A DNA stretch of 64,000 bases from Paenibacillus_D tarimensis_A (GCA_041281825.1 CP166298.1:124001-188000); one strand, 5' to 3'; counted from the stretch's first letter, positions 43,035-52,536 are shown. Notes: generated by a model not told the origin, from the letters alone. Translations and numbers: made by a program.

Positions 43035-44120
43035 ATGAAAAACAGGAAACGAATAAAAGTCAAAGGCGCCGTATTGTCGGCACTAATTGTATTGGCGATC
43101 ACGGTGCTGGCGGCTTGCGGAAGCAACACACCGGCGTCTGCTCCGGAGGGCGCTTCGCCAACGGACGCCGACCCGGAAGAAGTCGGAGCATCGGCGCCGG
43201 TTCCGGTGAAGCTGCAGCTGAAATGGGTACCGCAGGCACAATTTGCCGGTTACTATGTCGCCCTGGATAAAGGCTATTACAAAGAAGAAGGGCTGGCGGT
43301 GGAAATATTGCCGGGCGGACCGGATATCGTGCCGGAGCAGCAGGTTGCCGGCGGGGCGGCCGACATTGGCATCGACTGGGTGGCAAGCTTGCTGGCGCAT
43401 CAGGAATCGGGCATGCCGCTTGTGGAAATCGCCCAGATTTTTCAGGAGAGCGGTTTGGTGCTTGTGTCGAAGAAAGAGGCGGGAATCGCTTCCCCGTCCG
43501 ATCTGGCCGGCAAGAAGGTGGGTAACTGGATGGGCGGCAACGAGTTCGAAATATTAGCTTTGTTCGACAAGTACAGCCTCGACCCGAATAAAGATTTGGA
43601 GTTTGTGAAGCAGGGCTTCACGATGGACCAATTATTGGCAGGACAATTGGATGCGGCGTCCGCAATGACCTACAACGAATATCAGGTCGTGCTTGGAGAG
43701 GGGATTCCGGAGAGCGGGCTGTCGGTCATTAATATGAATACGGAAGGCGTAGCGATGCTTGAAGACAACCTGTTCGCCAATTCGGAATGGCTGGAGGGCA
43801 ACAAGGAGACGGCGGCCAAGTTTGTGCGGGCTTCTCTCAAGGGATGGAAGGATGCGATTGCCGACCAGGAGGCGGCCGTGGACAGCGTCATGAAGGCGGT
43901 GGAGGGAGGCAGCACAACCAGAGAGCATCAGTTGAAAATGATGCAGGAAGTGGCGAAGCTGGTCGCGCCTGAAGGTTTCGACCTGACGAAGCTCGGGTAT
44001 ATCGATGAAGACATGTTTAAACAAACCGCGGATATCGCCCATCAATTCGGTGTTATCAAAGAGCCTGCTGATCTGAATACGGCCTATACGAACGAGATTG
44101 TGGAGATGGCGGCGGAATAA
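43035..44120 (+). CDS. ABC substrate-binding lipoprotein, NMT1/THI5-like
   Basis: 361 residues from ATG 43035, with GGGAGAGAG upstream. Signal and lipobox VLAITVLAAC, then a mature domain starting KLQLKWVPQAQFAGYYVALD, which is typical of ThiY-like proteins. These bind formylaminopyrimidine, riboflavin-type or other N-heterocyclic ligands. Given the neighbours, uracil, thymine or a dihydro derivative is my guess. It is preceded by a 90-base non-coding stretch after the permease gene. Confidence 0.88.
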   Translation: MKNRKRIKVKGAVLSALIVLAITVLAACGSNTPASAPEGASPTDADPEEVGASAPVPVKLQLKWVPQAQFAGYYVALDKGYYKEEGLAVEILPGGPDIVPEQQVAGGAADIGIDWVASLLAHQESGMPLVEIAQIFQESGLVLVSKKEAGIASPSDLAGKKVGNWMGGNEFEILALFDKYSLDPNKDLEFVKQGFTMDQLLAGQLDAASAMTYNEYQVVLGEGIPESGLSVINMNTEGVAMLEDNLFANSEWLEGNKETAAKFVRASLKGWKDAIADQEAAVDSVMKAVEGGSTTREHQLKMMQEVAKLVAPEGFDLTKLGYIDEDMFKQTADIAHQFGVIKEPADLNTAYTNEIVEMAAE

Positions 44121-44151
44121 TTCGAACGTACGGAGCAGGAAGGTGAAGAGT

Positions 44152-45076
44152 ATGGACACGGTCCGAATCGGGCTTATTCAAGCCGGACATGATGTGGATG
44201 GCGGCGAGCCTGTGGAAACACACAAGCAAGCCGCCATAGAGAAGCATTTGAAGCTTGTGCGGGAGGCAAAGAAGCAGGGGGCCCAAATCGTCTCCCTGCA
44301 GGAAATTTTTTTCGGTCCTTACTTTTGCGCCGAGCAGATGCCCAAATGGTACGATGCGGCGGAAGAAATTCCAAAGGGGCCGACAACCCGGCTGTTTCAG
44401 GACCTGGCAAAGGAGCTGGAAATCGTCATTATTCTGCCGGTTTATGAGCGGGATGCTCGCAGGCCAGAAGCCGCTTGAATTCAGCAACCACTTCTAGGGG
44501 ATAGCAACGTATTACAACACCGCAGCGGTCATCAATGCGGACGGAGCGTATCTCGGGAAATACCGGAAGCATCATATTCCCCATGTCGGAGCGGGCAACA
44601 AGGGCTGCGGATTTTGGGAGAAGTACTATTTTAAACCGGGCAATCTCGGCTATCCCGTATTCGATACGGCGTTTGCCAAGGTCGGCGTCTACATCTGCTA
44701 CGACCGTCATTTTCCGGAAGGTGCGAGGGTGCTCGGGTTAGGCGGAGCGGAAATTGTTTTCAATCCTTCGGCCACCGTATCCGGAACATCGGAGTACTTG
44801 TGGAAGCTGGAGCAGCCCGCTCATGCGGTGGCGAACGGATACTATATGGCCGCGATTAACCGCGTGGGTGTGGAAGCGCCGTGGCGGATGGGGGAATTCT
44901 ACGGCCAATCGTATCTGGTCGATCCGCGGGGAAGCTTTGTAGCTATGGGAAGCAGGGACCGGGATGAAGTCGTCGTCGGGGATATGAACAAGAAGCTCAT
45001 TCGGGAAGTCCGGGAGAGCTGGCAGTTTTACCGCGACCGCCGCCCGGAAACATACGGACAGCTGACTCATTTATAA
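44152..45076 (+). pseudogene. Nitrilase-type beta-ureidopropionase-like gene with a 43-base insertion
   Basis: A carbon-nitrogen hydrolase that would cleave N-carbamoyl-beta-amino acids. The first frame runs to TGA at 44476; the family sequence resumes in another frame from GIATYYNTAAV at 44498 to the end. Removing 44455-44497 (43 bases) would join ERD to GIATYYNTA and give a 293-residue protein of normal length. The catalytic Glu (LQEIFFGPYF), Lys (KYRKHHIPHVG) and Cys (YICYDRHFPEG) are all preserved. The extra bases also contain an in-frame TAG. It may be a recent pseudogene. ATG 44152 has AAGGTG upstream. Confidence 0.85.
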
Positions 45077-45128
45077 ACGGTACTTGCATGCAGTTTGGCA
45101 GCATAAGAATAAGGAGGCGAGTTAACGG

Positions 45129-45227
45129 ATGTCCATTATAGCCGGTAATAAGGCGGTTAAGCTAAAGAATCTGATCGGCGGCCAATGGAGTTCTATACCC
45201 GCAAAAAACACCGCCCGCTATTCGTAG
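45129..45227 (+). pseudogene. N-terminal stub of an aldehyde dehydrogenase
   Basis: A 32-codon frame with a strong AAGGAGGCG ribosome site. Its product contains KLKNLIGGQWSS, the usual start of CoA-acylating methylmalonate-semialdehyde dehydrogenases and related aldehyde dehydrogenases, which run to about 490 residues. The frame stops at 45227, and family D sequence begins two bases later. An MmsA-type enzyme would oxidise the malonic or methylmalonic semialdehyde formed from beta-amino acids, so its loss interrupts the expected end of the pathway here. Confidence 0.65.
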
Positions 45228-45228
45228 G

Positions 45229-45248
45229 AGTAGACCGATCTATAAATA
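45229..45248. repeat. Family D motif, copy 1
   Basis: AGTAGACCGATCTATAAATA directly follows the truncated aldehyde dehydrogenase. Its reverse complement, with one mismatch, is at 59102-59121, and a hairpin version is at 52676-52718. Confidence 0.7.
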
Positions 45249-45303
45249 GCGTTACTAGTGAAGTCCTGCGCTAGATTTAAAAAGAACGATGGGAGCTGAA
45301 CGT

Positions 45304-46674
45304 ATGCTCAATCTGAACCGCGATACGAATGAGGTGCTGGAGAAGGACCGGAAATATGTATGGCACAACATGGCGCAGTACAACGGCACGGAGCAGCCGA
45401 TGGTCGTTACGCACGCCAGCGGATCGTGGATTACCGATCATAATGGAAATAAATATTTGGATGCGATGTCCGGGTTATGGTGCGTAAATGCGGGGTACGG
45501 CAGGCAGGAGCTGGCGCAGGCAGCCTATGAGCAGCTGATGACGCTCCCCTATTATCCGCTTACACAAAGCCACATGCCTGCTATCGCGCTGGCTGAGAAG
45601 CTGAACGAGTGGCTGGAGGGAGAGTACGTCATCTTCTTCTCGAACAGCGGCTCCGAAGCGAACGAAGCCGCGTTCAAAATCGCCAGACAGTATCAGCAGC
45701 AAATCGGAGAACACGGAAGGTACAAATTCATTTCGCGATACCGCGCTTATCATGGAAGTTCTATGGGCGCCTTGTCCGCTACGGGACAGGCCCAGCGCAA
45801 ATATAAATACGAACCGCTCGGAGGAGGCTTCATTCATGTCCGGCCGCCGGACAGCTACCGCAGACCGGCCGGGCAGTCGGAGGCGGAGTTCAATCTGCAG
45901 TGTGCGCAAGCGATAGAAGAAGCGATTGTCTGGGAAGGCAAAGAGACGATCGCGGGCGTCATTATGGAGCCGGCCATTACGGGCGGCGGAATCATTGTTC
46001 CGGATGAGGCCTATGTGAAACGGGTCAGGGAGATTTGCAGCGAGCATGGTGTACTGCTTATCGTGGATGAGGTCATCTGCGGCTTCGGTCGTTCCGGACG
46101 GAAATTCGGGCACCAGAATTACGGAGTCCAGCCGGATATCGTCACGATGGCGAAAGGATTGACGAGCGGCTATCTGCCACTGTCGGCGACAGCCGTACGC
46201 AAGGAAATTTACGAGGCGTTCAAGGACTCTTCGATGTACAGCCATTTCCGGCATATTAATACGTTCGGAGGCAACCCGGCATCGTGCGCGCTGGCGATCA
46301 AAAATCTCGAGATTATGGAGCGGGAAGGGCTGGTGGAACGTGCCGCGGCGCTCGGAAAACGGCTTCGGGACGGGGTGGAGGGGCTGCTTGCGCATCCGCT
46401 GGTTGGCGATATCCGCAGCTTCGGCTTTCTGCTTGGTATAGAGCTGGTGGCGGATAAGAAAACGAAGGAGCCGGCTTCAGCCGCGACGGTGAAGGCGATC
46501 ATGTCGGCATGCAAGAGCAAGGGGCTGATCATCGGAAAGAACGGCGATACCGTTGCCGGATTCAATAATGTGCTAACCTTTGCCCCTCCGCTCTCCTCAA
46601 CTGACGAAGACCTGCAATTCATTGTCCGGACGTTTACAGAAGTAATGAATACTCCATTGGAAAGCGTGAGATGA
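45304..46674 (+). CDS. Class III aminotransferase (beta-alanine:pyruvate type)
   Basis: 456 residues from ATG 45304 (GGGAG 8 bases upstream). PLP-dependent fold type I: FSNSGSEANEAAFKIARQY (about 106-124), YHGSSMGALSATG, LLIVDEVICGFGRSG (Asp contacting PLP), and VTMAKGLTSGYLPLSA with the PLP lysine. In a pyrimidine degradation cluster it should move the amino group of beta-alanine or beta-aminoisobutyrate to pyruvate, giving a semialdehyde and L-alanine. The adjacent alanine dehydrogenase supports pyruvate as acceptor. Confidence 0.88.
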   Translation: MLNLNRDTNEVLEKDRKYVWHNMAQYNGTEQPMVVTHASGSWITDHNGNKYLDAMSGLWCVNAGYGRQELAQAAYEQLMTLPYYPLTQSHMPAIALAEKLNEWLEGEYVIFFSNSGSEANEAAFKIARQYQQQIGEHGRYKFISRYRAYHGSSMGALSATGQAQRKYKYEPLGGGFIHVRPPDSYRRPAGQSEAEFNLQCAQAIEEAIVWEGKETIAGVIMEPAITGGGIIVPDEAYVKRVREICSEHGVLLIVDEVICGFGRSGRKFGHQNYGVQPDIVTMAKGLTSGYLPLSATAVRKEIYEAFKDSSMYSHFRHINTFGGNPASCALAIKNLEIMEREGLVERAAALGKRLRDGVEGLLAHPLVGDIRSFGFLLGIELVADKKTKEPASAATVKAIMSACKSKGLIIGKNGDTVAGFNNVLTFAPPLSSTDEDLQFIVRTFTEVMNTPLESVR

Positions 46675-47795
46675 ACATGAAAATCGGCGTGCCGAAGGAA
46701 ACGAAAAACAGGGAGCACCGGGTGGCGATGACGCCCGCATCAGTGAAGGCGTATACGGATAACGGGCATGAAGTACTGGTGGAGACGGGTGCCGGAACCG
46801 GCAGCGGATTTGCGGATGAGGATTATCGCGGAGCGGGAGGCGTTATCGTCCGAACGGCGGAGCAGGTATGGTCCGCCGATATGGTCGTTAAGGTGAAGGA
46901 GCCGCTGCCGGAGGAGTACAGATATTTCAGGAACGGATTAATTCTCTACACCTACTTACATCTTGCGCCCGATCCTGTGCTTACCGCAGCATTGGTGAAC
47001 GGCGGGGTGACGGCAATCGCTTATGAGACGATTCAGCTGGAGAACGGCAGCCTGCCGCTTCTGACGCCGATGAGCGAGGTCGCCGGAAGAATGTCCATTC
47101 AGCTGGGAGCCCGGTTTCTGGAGAACGCCGAAGGAGGAAGAGGAGTGCTGCTGGGCGGCGTCCCGGGCGTCCCGCCGGCGCGGGTCGTTATTATCGGCGG
47201 CGGAATCGTTGGCGCGAACGCAGCCAAGATGGCGGTTGGACTTGGGGCTGACGTGACGCTGCTCGATATTAATCCCGACCGGCTGCGGGCGCTGGATGAC
47301 CAGTTCCGGGGACGGTTAAAAACGGTCGTTTCGGACAGCTATACGATCGGGGAAGCGGTCAGACAGGCGGACCTGCTTATAGGCGCGGTTCTTGTTCCGG
47401 GCGCGCGCGCCCCCAAGCTGGTGACGGCGGAGATGGTCAAGTCGATGCTGCCGGGCTCGGTGATCGTAGACGTGGCGATTGATCAGGGCGGCTCGGTCGA
47501 GACGATCGACCGCGTGACGACACACGATCATCCTACTTATGAGAAATACGGCGTCATTCATTACGCCGTTGCGAACATCCCGGGAGCAGTCGCCCGTACC
47601 TCAACCATCGCGCTTACGAATGCGACGACGCCTTACGGCTTGCAAATCGCCCGGGAAGGCTGCATGCAAGCCGCGCTTCGCAATCCGGCGATTGCCAAGG
47701 GGATTAATGTTACGGGCGGAGTTGTCACCCACCCGGCGGTGGCGGAAGCGCAGGGGCTCGGCTATACGGAAATTCGGCTGGCGTTGAGCTCCTAG
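46671..47795 (+). CDS. ald: Alanine dehydrogenase
   Basis: 374 residues. IGVPKETKNREHRVAMTPAS is the classical start; VVKVKEPLPEEY holds the catalytic Lys region; VVIIGGGIVGANAAKMAVGL is the NAD-binding motif. It oxidatively deaminates L-alanine to pyruvate and ammonia. Overlapping the aminotransferase stop (ATGA), it would regenerate the pyruvate acceptor and release the nitrogen. Its stop touches the convergent PucR stop with no terminator between. Confidence 0.94.
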   Translation: MNMKIGVPKETKNREHRVAMTPASVKAYTDNGHEVLVETGAGTGSGFADEDYRGAGGVIVRTAEQVWSADMVVKVKEPLPEEYRYFRNGLILYTYLHLAPDPVLTAALVNGGVTAIAYETIQLENGSLPLLTPMSEVAGRMSIQLGARFLENAEGGRGVLLGGVPGVPPARVVIIGGGIVGANAAKMAVGLGADVTLLDINPDRLRALDDQFRGRLKTVVSDSYTIGEAVRQADLLIGAVLVPGARAPKLVTAEMVKSMLPGSVIVDVAIDQGGSVETIDRVTTHDHPTYEKYGVIHYAVANIPGAVARTSTIALTNATTPYGLQIAREGCMQAALRNPAIAKGINVTGGVVTHPAVAEAQGLGYTEIRLALSS

Positions 47796-49475
47796 TTAAA
47801 TTTTTCTTTGCCGTGATTCGACGAACTTCCCGGGATGGAGCAGCTGGTAAGCGCGCAGGGCGACCTGGATGGAGATGCGGTTCTCCGGTGACATGAAATC
47901 TTCGCCCAGCAGCTCCGTGATTTTTTCCAGCCGGTAATAAAGCGATTGGCGGACGATAAACAGTTTTTGCGCCGCGATCTGTTTGGAGCCGTCATGGTCC
48001 AGGTACACCTTAAGCGTCAGCAGCAGCTCGCTGCCCTTGTTTTCATCATGATCGATGAGCGGCCCAAGAAAATTTCGGATGAACAGCTGCAATGTCGTGC
48101 CGTCGTTTAACGGAAGCAGCAGCTGGAAGATGCCGAGCTCCTCATAGAATAGAATCGGCTTCTTGTAATTGGAATAAAGCGACAGCGCCTGCACCGCTTC
48201 CTGATAGCTGTTATAGGCGTTCTGCAGATGACTGTACGAATTGCCCACGCCTATGATCAGGCGAAGATTCTTTAGTTGCTCGTCCTGCCGGGTGGCGAGC
48301 ACCGATTCCAGCGCCTGCTGCAATCTGGCTCTCGTTCGCGTCTTCGATTTCATGTCGAGCGCAATGACGGCAAGCCGGTTGTTCTTTAACGTAATCAGCG
48401 GTCTGTAGGAATGCTTGACGAAGGTGGAACGGAGGATGAGCGACAGATGCAGACGGACCGATTCCCGCTCCCTTTCCGGCATATTAAACCTCTCGTCATA
48501 CAAATTTTCGATCTCGATCAGACAGACACGGAATCCCCATTCGTTCATCCGTTTGTAGTCGGGTCCGATAAGCGCTTTAAGCTGCTGCTCATCCTCCAGC
48601 CTCCGGTTCAGAAGCTCGTCAACCCACAGGTTCTCCGCAAAGAGCTTCCGCTCTTCGATATATCGCATCCGGAGCAGCTCCTGCGCAATCGATAACGATG
48701 CCGAATCCAGGAGCAGGTGATCGTATTCGCTGGGGGGACGGTCGCACAGCATCAGCAGGTAAGCCCAGGTCTGACTCGATGCGCCGACGGGTTTAATAAC
48801 GGCGAATTTGTTCCGGTATGGATAGACCTGATGCGCTTCGTTCGGAATAAGGCTTTCCTCATCGGCCAAGTCGTCGAACGTCCGGAGCAGCGCTTCCTGC
48901 TCTTCCTGGGACAGGGGCGGCAGGCAGACGGGCTTGCCGGGAAGCGGAAGGTACACAATTTGCGTCTGCGTGCTTGTATACAGCAGCTTCAGCACATTCA
49001 TTGTCCCCTGCGCGGTCAGTGTCAGGCGATGAAATTCGCGGGATAAGCTTTCGAGCTCCTGCAGCATTCGATGATGGCGGTTAATGATGATCGAGTGCAG
49101 ATCCTGCGTAATATCGATGAACCGGACAGTATGAGGGAACAGAATTAACGGAAACTGATGACGGTCCGCAAGCTCGAGCAGCTCGCTTGGAACGCTGCGG
49201 AAATAGGTTCCCAGCTCGATGCAGAGGCAGGAAGCCTGTTGCTTAATGAGATTTTCCATGAAGGTGACGGAGGAGGAGGCATCCGGGTCAAAGCCGGCCC
49301 CGGTCGTTAAAATCATCTCTTCGCCATGAATCAGCGTTTCGAAACTGGCGATCTCTAGAATATGGACCCAGCGGATTTGGCGGTGTAGTCCTCCGTACCC
49401 GGCAACCGCCTGCGCCTGTTGAAATAATGGACGCTTCAATGCTTCTCCGACTGTAAGTGTGAGGTCTGAATCCAA
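47796..49475 (-). CDS. PucR family transcriptional regulator
   Basis: 559 residues. N-terminal PucR-type domain (about 1-125; LTVGEALKRPLFQQAQAVAG, GEEMILTTGAGFDPD), a central GGDEF-like region (about 280-420), and a C-terminal PucR helix-turn-helix (about 490-550; DHDGSKQIAAQKLFIVRQSL). TTG 49475 has GAGGGA 6-7 bases upstream. PucR proteins activate or repress purine and related nitrogen catabolism genes in response to pathway intermediates. Its position, divergent from the carbamoylase and convergent with ald, suggests control of both halves of the cluster. Confidence 0.9.
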   Translation of the reverse strand: MDSDLTLTVGEALKRPLFQQAQAVAGYGGLHRQIRWVHILEIASFETLIHGEEMILTTGAGFDPDASSSVTFMENLIKQQASCLCIELGTYFRSVPSELLELADRHQFPLILFPHTVRFIDITQDLHSIIINRHHRMLQELESLSREFHRLTLTAQGTMNVLKLLYTSTQTQIVYLPLPGKPVCLPPLSQEEQEALLRTFDDLADEESLIPNEAHQVYPYRNKFAVIKPVGASSQTWAYLLMLCDRPPSEYDHLLLDSASLSIAQELLRMRYIEERKLFAENLWVDELLNRRLEDEQQLKALIGPDYKRMNEWGFRVCLIEIENLYDERFNMPERERESVRLHLSLILRSTFVKHSYRPLITLKNNRLAVIALDMKSKTRTRARLQQALESVLATRQDEQLKNLRLIIGVGNSYSHLQNAYNSYQEAVQALSLYSNYKKPILFYEELGIFQLLLPLNDGTTLQLFIRNFLGPLIDHDENKGSELLLTLKVYLDHDGSKQIAAQKLFIVRQSLYYRLEKITELLGEDFMSPENRISIQVALRAYQLLHPGKFVESRQRKI

Positions 49476-49569
49476 GCCTATCCCTCGCTTCCGGCGTTAA
49501 TTTACAAATTTGATGATGAAAAAAAGCCCGGTTTCGGATGCATGCCGTTTTCATGGGCATCGGCCAATC

Positions 49570-49586
49570 ATGTTAAATAATATAAC
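49570..49586. promoter_or_regulatory. Candidate operator in the pucR-carbamoylase intergenic region
   Basis: TGTTAAATAATATAACA is a near-palindrome (TGTTA...TAACA) in the 225-base divergent region. A second AT-rich partly symmetrical stretch (GTTATAATATATGAC) lies at about 49655. Either could bind the PucR protein or serve as promoter elements; neither matches a site I can verify. Confidence 0.4.
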
Positions 49587-49700
49587 ACACCTGAGAGATT
49601 TATGTTCAAATCAGTAGATGGATTCTCTAAGAATAAGTGAAAATAGTATTCACCGCGTTATAATATATGACATATATTTTATCGGTTGGGAGGATGGGAT

Positions 49701-50966
49701 ATGCGGGAACTGACCATTCAAGCAAATCGGATTGGAGAACGGATTGAACGGCTCGCCGGGATCGGCAAAATCAGTGAAACGGGGGTCTGCCGGCTTACGC
49801 TTTCCGAGGAGGACCGCGAGGCAGTCGAAATCGTCAAGGGATGGATGGAGTTAGCCGGCATGAAAGCGCGCATCGATGCATTCGGCAATCTGATCGGCAG
49901 AATGGAAGGGCTTGATCCGGAAGCTCCAGCGGTTATGATCGGCTCTCATATCGATACGCAGCCGTATGCCGGGAGATTCGATGGCGTCGTCGGCGTTCTC
50001 GGCGCGATTGAAGTCGTCCAGACGATGAAAGATCTTGGGATTGCTCCTGCCGTGCCGATCGAGGTAGCGGCCTTCAGCGATGAGGAAGGCTGCCGGTTTA
50101 ACAAAGGCCTGTTCGGTGTACGGGGCATCCTGGGCCGGCTCGAGGAAGGCGAGTTGGACCGGACGGATAAGCAAGGAGTGTCGCGAAGGGAGGCGCTAGC
50201 CGCATTTGGCGGCGATCCGGATAAATTTGCCGAGTCGGAATACAAGCCGGGCCAAGTTAGCGCGTTTCTGGAGCTTCATATTGAGCAAGGCCCGGTACTC
50301 GAATCGCTGGACGCCCCGGTAGGAATTGTGACCGGCATTTCCGGTCCGCTATGGTGGACGGTGGATCTGTTCGGCTTTGCCGGTCATGCCGGGTCGGTGC
50401 CGATGCCGCTGCGCAAAGATGCGCTTGCAGGGGCAGCGAAAATTATAAGCGGTCTTCAAATGCTCGCTTCGGGCGAGCCAGGGGCACCTACAGTCGGGAC
50501 AGTAGGGTCGCTCAAGGTATTTCCGGACTCCCGTAACATTATACCTGAGCATGTACAGTTCACTGTGGATCTACGGGATATTGATCTGGAGCGGCGAAAC
50601 CGGCTGGAGCGGAAGCTGCGGGAGATTATCGATCAAGCGGCGAAGGATAACGGTCTGCGAGTGGAAATCCGCGAGGATACGAACAGCGAGCCGCGTTACT
50701 GCGCACCTCGCATTATGGATACGATGCGGGAAGCGGCGGCGGACATGAGGCTGTCCGTACCGGAACTGATGAGCGGTCCGTTCCACGATGCGCTCGCAAT
50801 GTCATACTACTGTGACTACGGCATGATCTTCGTCCGGTGCAAGGACGGCATCAGCCACAATCCGAAGGAATATGCTGCGCCGGATGATATTGCGCTGGGA
50901 ACGGAGCTGTTATACCGGACAGCGCTTAAGCTCTGCGCAAGCGAACATGCGGTCAAGCGTTCGTGA
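49701..50966 (+). CDS. M20-type N-carbamoyl amino acid hydrolase
   Basis: 421 residues from ATG 49701, 8 bases after GGGAGG. Metal-dependent hydantoinase/carbamoylase family: MIGSHIDTQPYAGRFDGVVG (metal His and Asp), FSDEEGCRFNKGLFG (metal Asp/Glu), LELHIEQGPVLE and GPFHDALAMSYYCDYGMIF. These enzymes cleave N-carbamoyl-L-amino acids or N-carbamoyl-beta-alanine to the amino acid, CO2 and ammonia. Here it probably performs the ureidopropionase step and could replace the broken nitrilase-type gene. Confidence 0.9.
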   Translation: MRELTIQANRIGERIERLAGIGKISETGVCRLTLSEEDREAVEIVKGWMELAGMKARIDAFGNLIGRMEGLDPEAPAVMIGSHIDTQPYAGRFDGVVGVLGAIEVVQTMKDLGIAPAVPIEVAAFSDEEGCRFNKGLFGVRGILGRLEEGELDRTDKQGVSRREALAAFGGDPDKFAESEYKPGQVSAFLELHIEQGPVLESLDAPVGIVTGISGPLWWTVDLFGFAGHAGSVPMPLRKDALAGAAKIISGLQMLASGEPGAPTVGTVGSLKVFPDSRNIIPEHVQFTVDLRDIDLERRNRLERKLREIIDQAAKDNGLRVEIREDTNSEPRYCAPRIMDTMREAAADMRLSVPELMSGPFHDALAMSYYCDYGMIFVRCKDGISHNPKEYAAPDDIALGTELLYRTALKLCASEHAVKRS

Positions 50967-50979
50967 AAGCTGTGGACAT

Positions 50980-51143
50980 TGAGAAGCGGAGAGACTTTGA
51001 GAAGCAGAGAGACTTTGAGAAGCAGTGAGACTTTGAGCTCCGCTCAAAGATCCCTATGTCATGCTCAAAGATCCCTATGTCATGCTCAAAGATCCCTATG
51101 AAAGCAGAGAGACTTTGAGCTCCGCTCAAAGATCCCTATGTCA
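50980..51143. repeat. Dispersed repeat family A, copy 3
   Basis: Inverted relative to copies 1 and 2. Three 18-bp units of GAGAAGCxGAGAGACTTT, the hairpin CTTTGAGCTCCGCTCAAAG, three 21-bp units of ATGCTCAAAGATCCCTATGTC type, then a second hairpin with the same sequence. It ends at the ribosome site of preT. Confidence 0.92.
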
Positions 51144-51156
51144 GGAGGAATGCGGA

Positions 51157-52536
51157 ATGGAAAAACGAAGCCGGCTTGGCACGTTGTCTCCCGGGGAGAT
51201 TGTGGAACGCTTCTCCGAGGTGACGCCGGGATTAAGCCGCAAAGCGGCGATGGATGAGTCGAACCGGTGTCTGTATTGTTATGACGCTCCTTGTATCCGC
51301 GCGTGTCCGACGGGTATAAATATTCCTTCATTTATTAAGCGAATCGCGACGGATAACTTAAAGGGAGCCGCTATGTCAATTATGGATGCCAACCCTGTAG
51401 GAGCCAGCTGCTCGCGGGTGTGCCCTACCGAGATCTTATGCGAGGGAGCCTGTGTCCTAAACGATACGTCCGAGCCGATTATGATCGGTCTGCTGCAGCG
51501 GTATGCGACCGATTGGGCGATGGAAAGCGGCAAGCGGCTGTTTGCGCCGGGACTTCCAAACGGGAAGAAGGTAGCGGTGATCGGCAGCGGTCCTGCAGGG
51601 CTGTCCGCAGCCCGCGAGCTGGCGCGGAACGGATTCTCCGTTGTAATCTACGAAGCGAAGCCGCTCGCCGGAGGGCTCGATACACACGGAATCGTATCGT
51701 TCCGTCTGCCGCAGGAGGTATCACTCTGGGAGGTGGAGCAGGTCAAGGGATTAGGGGTCGATATCCGGACAGGCGTACAGGTCGGCGTTGACATGACGGC
51801 CCGGGAGCTGCTTGAAACATACGATGCGGTCGTTTTGGCTTCCGGAATGGGACTTGTCCCGCAGATCGGCATCGAAGGCGAGGAGCTGGAAGGGGTATAC
51901 GATGCAATTGAACTTGTGGAGCGTACAAAGTCAGGCGCGCCGGACATCCCGATGGGAGGCGCGAGAGTAGCCGTTATCGGCGCAGGCAATACCGCAATCG
52001 ATGCGGCCACCTGCTCGGTGAGGCTTGGAGCGGATAACGTCAAGATCGTTTACCGCCGGACGAGAGACGAGATGACCGCGTATGACTTTGAATTCGAATT
52101 CGCCAAGCAGGAAGGCGTAGAATTCAGGTGGTTGACGGCGCCAAAGCGTATAATCGGCAATCGGGAAGGCAAGGTGACCCATCTGGAGTGCATACGCATG
52201 GAACTGTCGGACGCTGTCGGCAAAGACGGCAGGCCGATTCCGATTCCTATTGAAGGCTCGGAGTTTTTGCTCGAGGTGGACGCGGTGATCAAAGCGATCG
52301 GGCAGCAGCGGCATATCCAGTTGATTGAGCAGCTGGGGCTTGAGCACGATCGCGGGGTCGTTCGGGTTGATGCGGTTACTCGCAGAACATCGAACAAGAA
52401 GGTGTACGCGGCAGGAGATGTCGTATTCGGCTCCGGCGGCGGTGAAGCGACTGTCGTTTCGGCGGCGGAACAGGGCAAGCAGGCCGCGTATGCGATCAGC
52501 AGACATTTTTCGGCATCGGTTAGCACTGCTGTCTAA
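51157..52536 (+). CDS. preT: Dihydropyrimidine dehydrogenase, PreT subunit
   Basis: 459 residues from ATG 51157, with AGGAGG upstream; the frame open before it runs through repeats and is not protein-like. Fe-S binding N-terminus (CLYCYDAPCIRACPTGINIP and CSRVCPTEILCEGAC), FAD motif VAVIGSGPAGLSAARELARN and NADPH motif VAVIGAGNTAIDAAT. PreT takes electrons from NAD(P)H and passes them to PreA for reduction of uracil and thymine. Confidence 0.92.
   Translation: MEKRSRLGTLSPGEIVERFSEVTPGLSRKAAMDESNRCLYCYDAPCIRACPTGINIPSFIKRIATDNLKGAAMSIMDANPVGASCSRVCPTEILCEGACVLNDTSEPIMIGLLQRYATDWAMESGKRLFAPGLPNGKKVAVIGSGPAGLSAARELARNGFSVVIYEAKPLAGGLDTHGIVSFRLPQEVSLWEVEQVKGLGVDIRTGVQVGVDMTARELLETYDAVVLASGMGLVPQIGIEGEELEGVYDAIELVERTKSGAPDIPMGGARVAVIGAGNTAIDAATCSVRLGADNVKIVYRRTRDEMTAYDFEFEFAKQEGVEFRWLTAPKRIIGNREGKVTHLECIRMELSDAVGKDGRPIPIPIEGSEFLLEVDAVIKAIGQQRHIQLIEQLGLEHDRGVVRVDAVTRRTSNKKVYAAGDVVFGSGGGEATVVSAAEQGKQAAYAISRHFSASVSTAV

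Noticed and set aside
44450..44502. Programmed translational bypass over the 43-base gap in the nitrilase-type gene
   Set aside because: Bypassing needs matched take-off and landing codons in the correct frames. GAT at 44452 has no matching codon in the frame resumed at 44498. A disabling insertion is simpler.
51061..51156. A longer preT start 32 codons upstream
   Set aside because: Those codons are translated family A repeats, and a strong AGGAGG precedes ATG 51157, which gives the usual PreT N-terminus.
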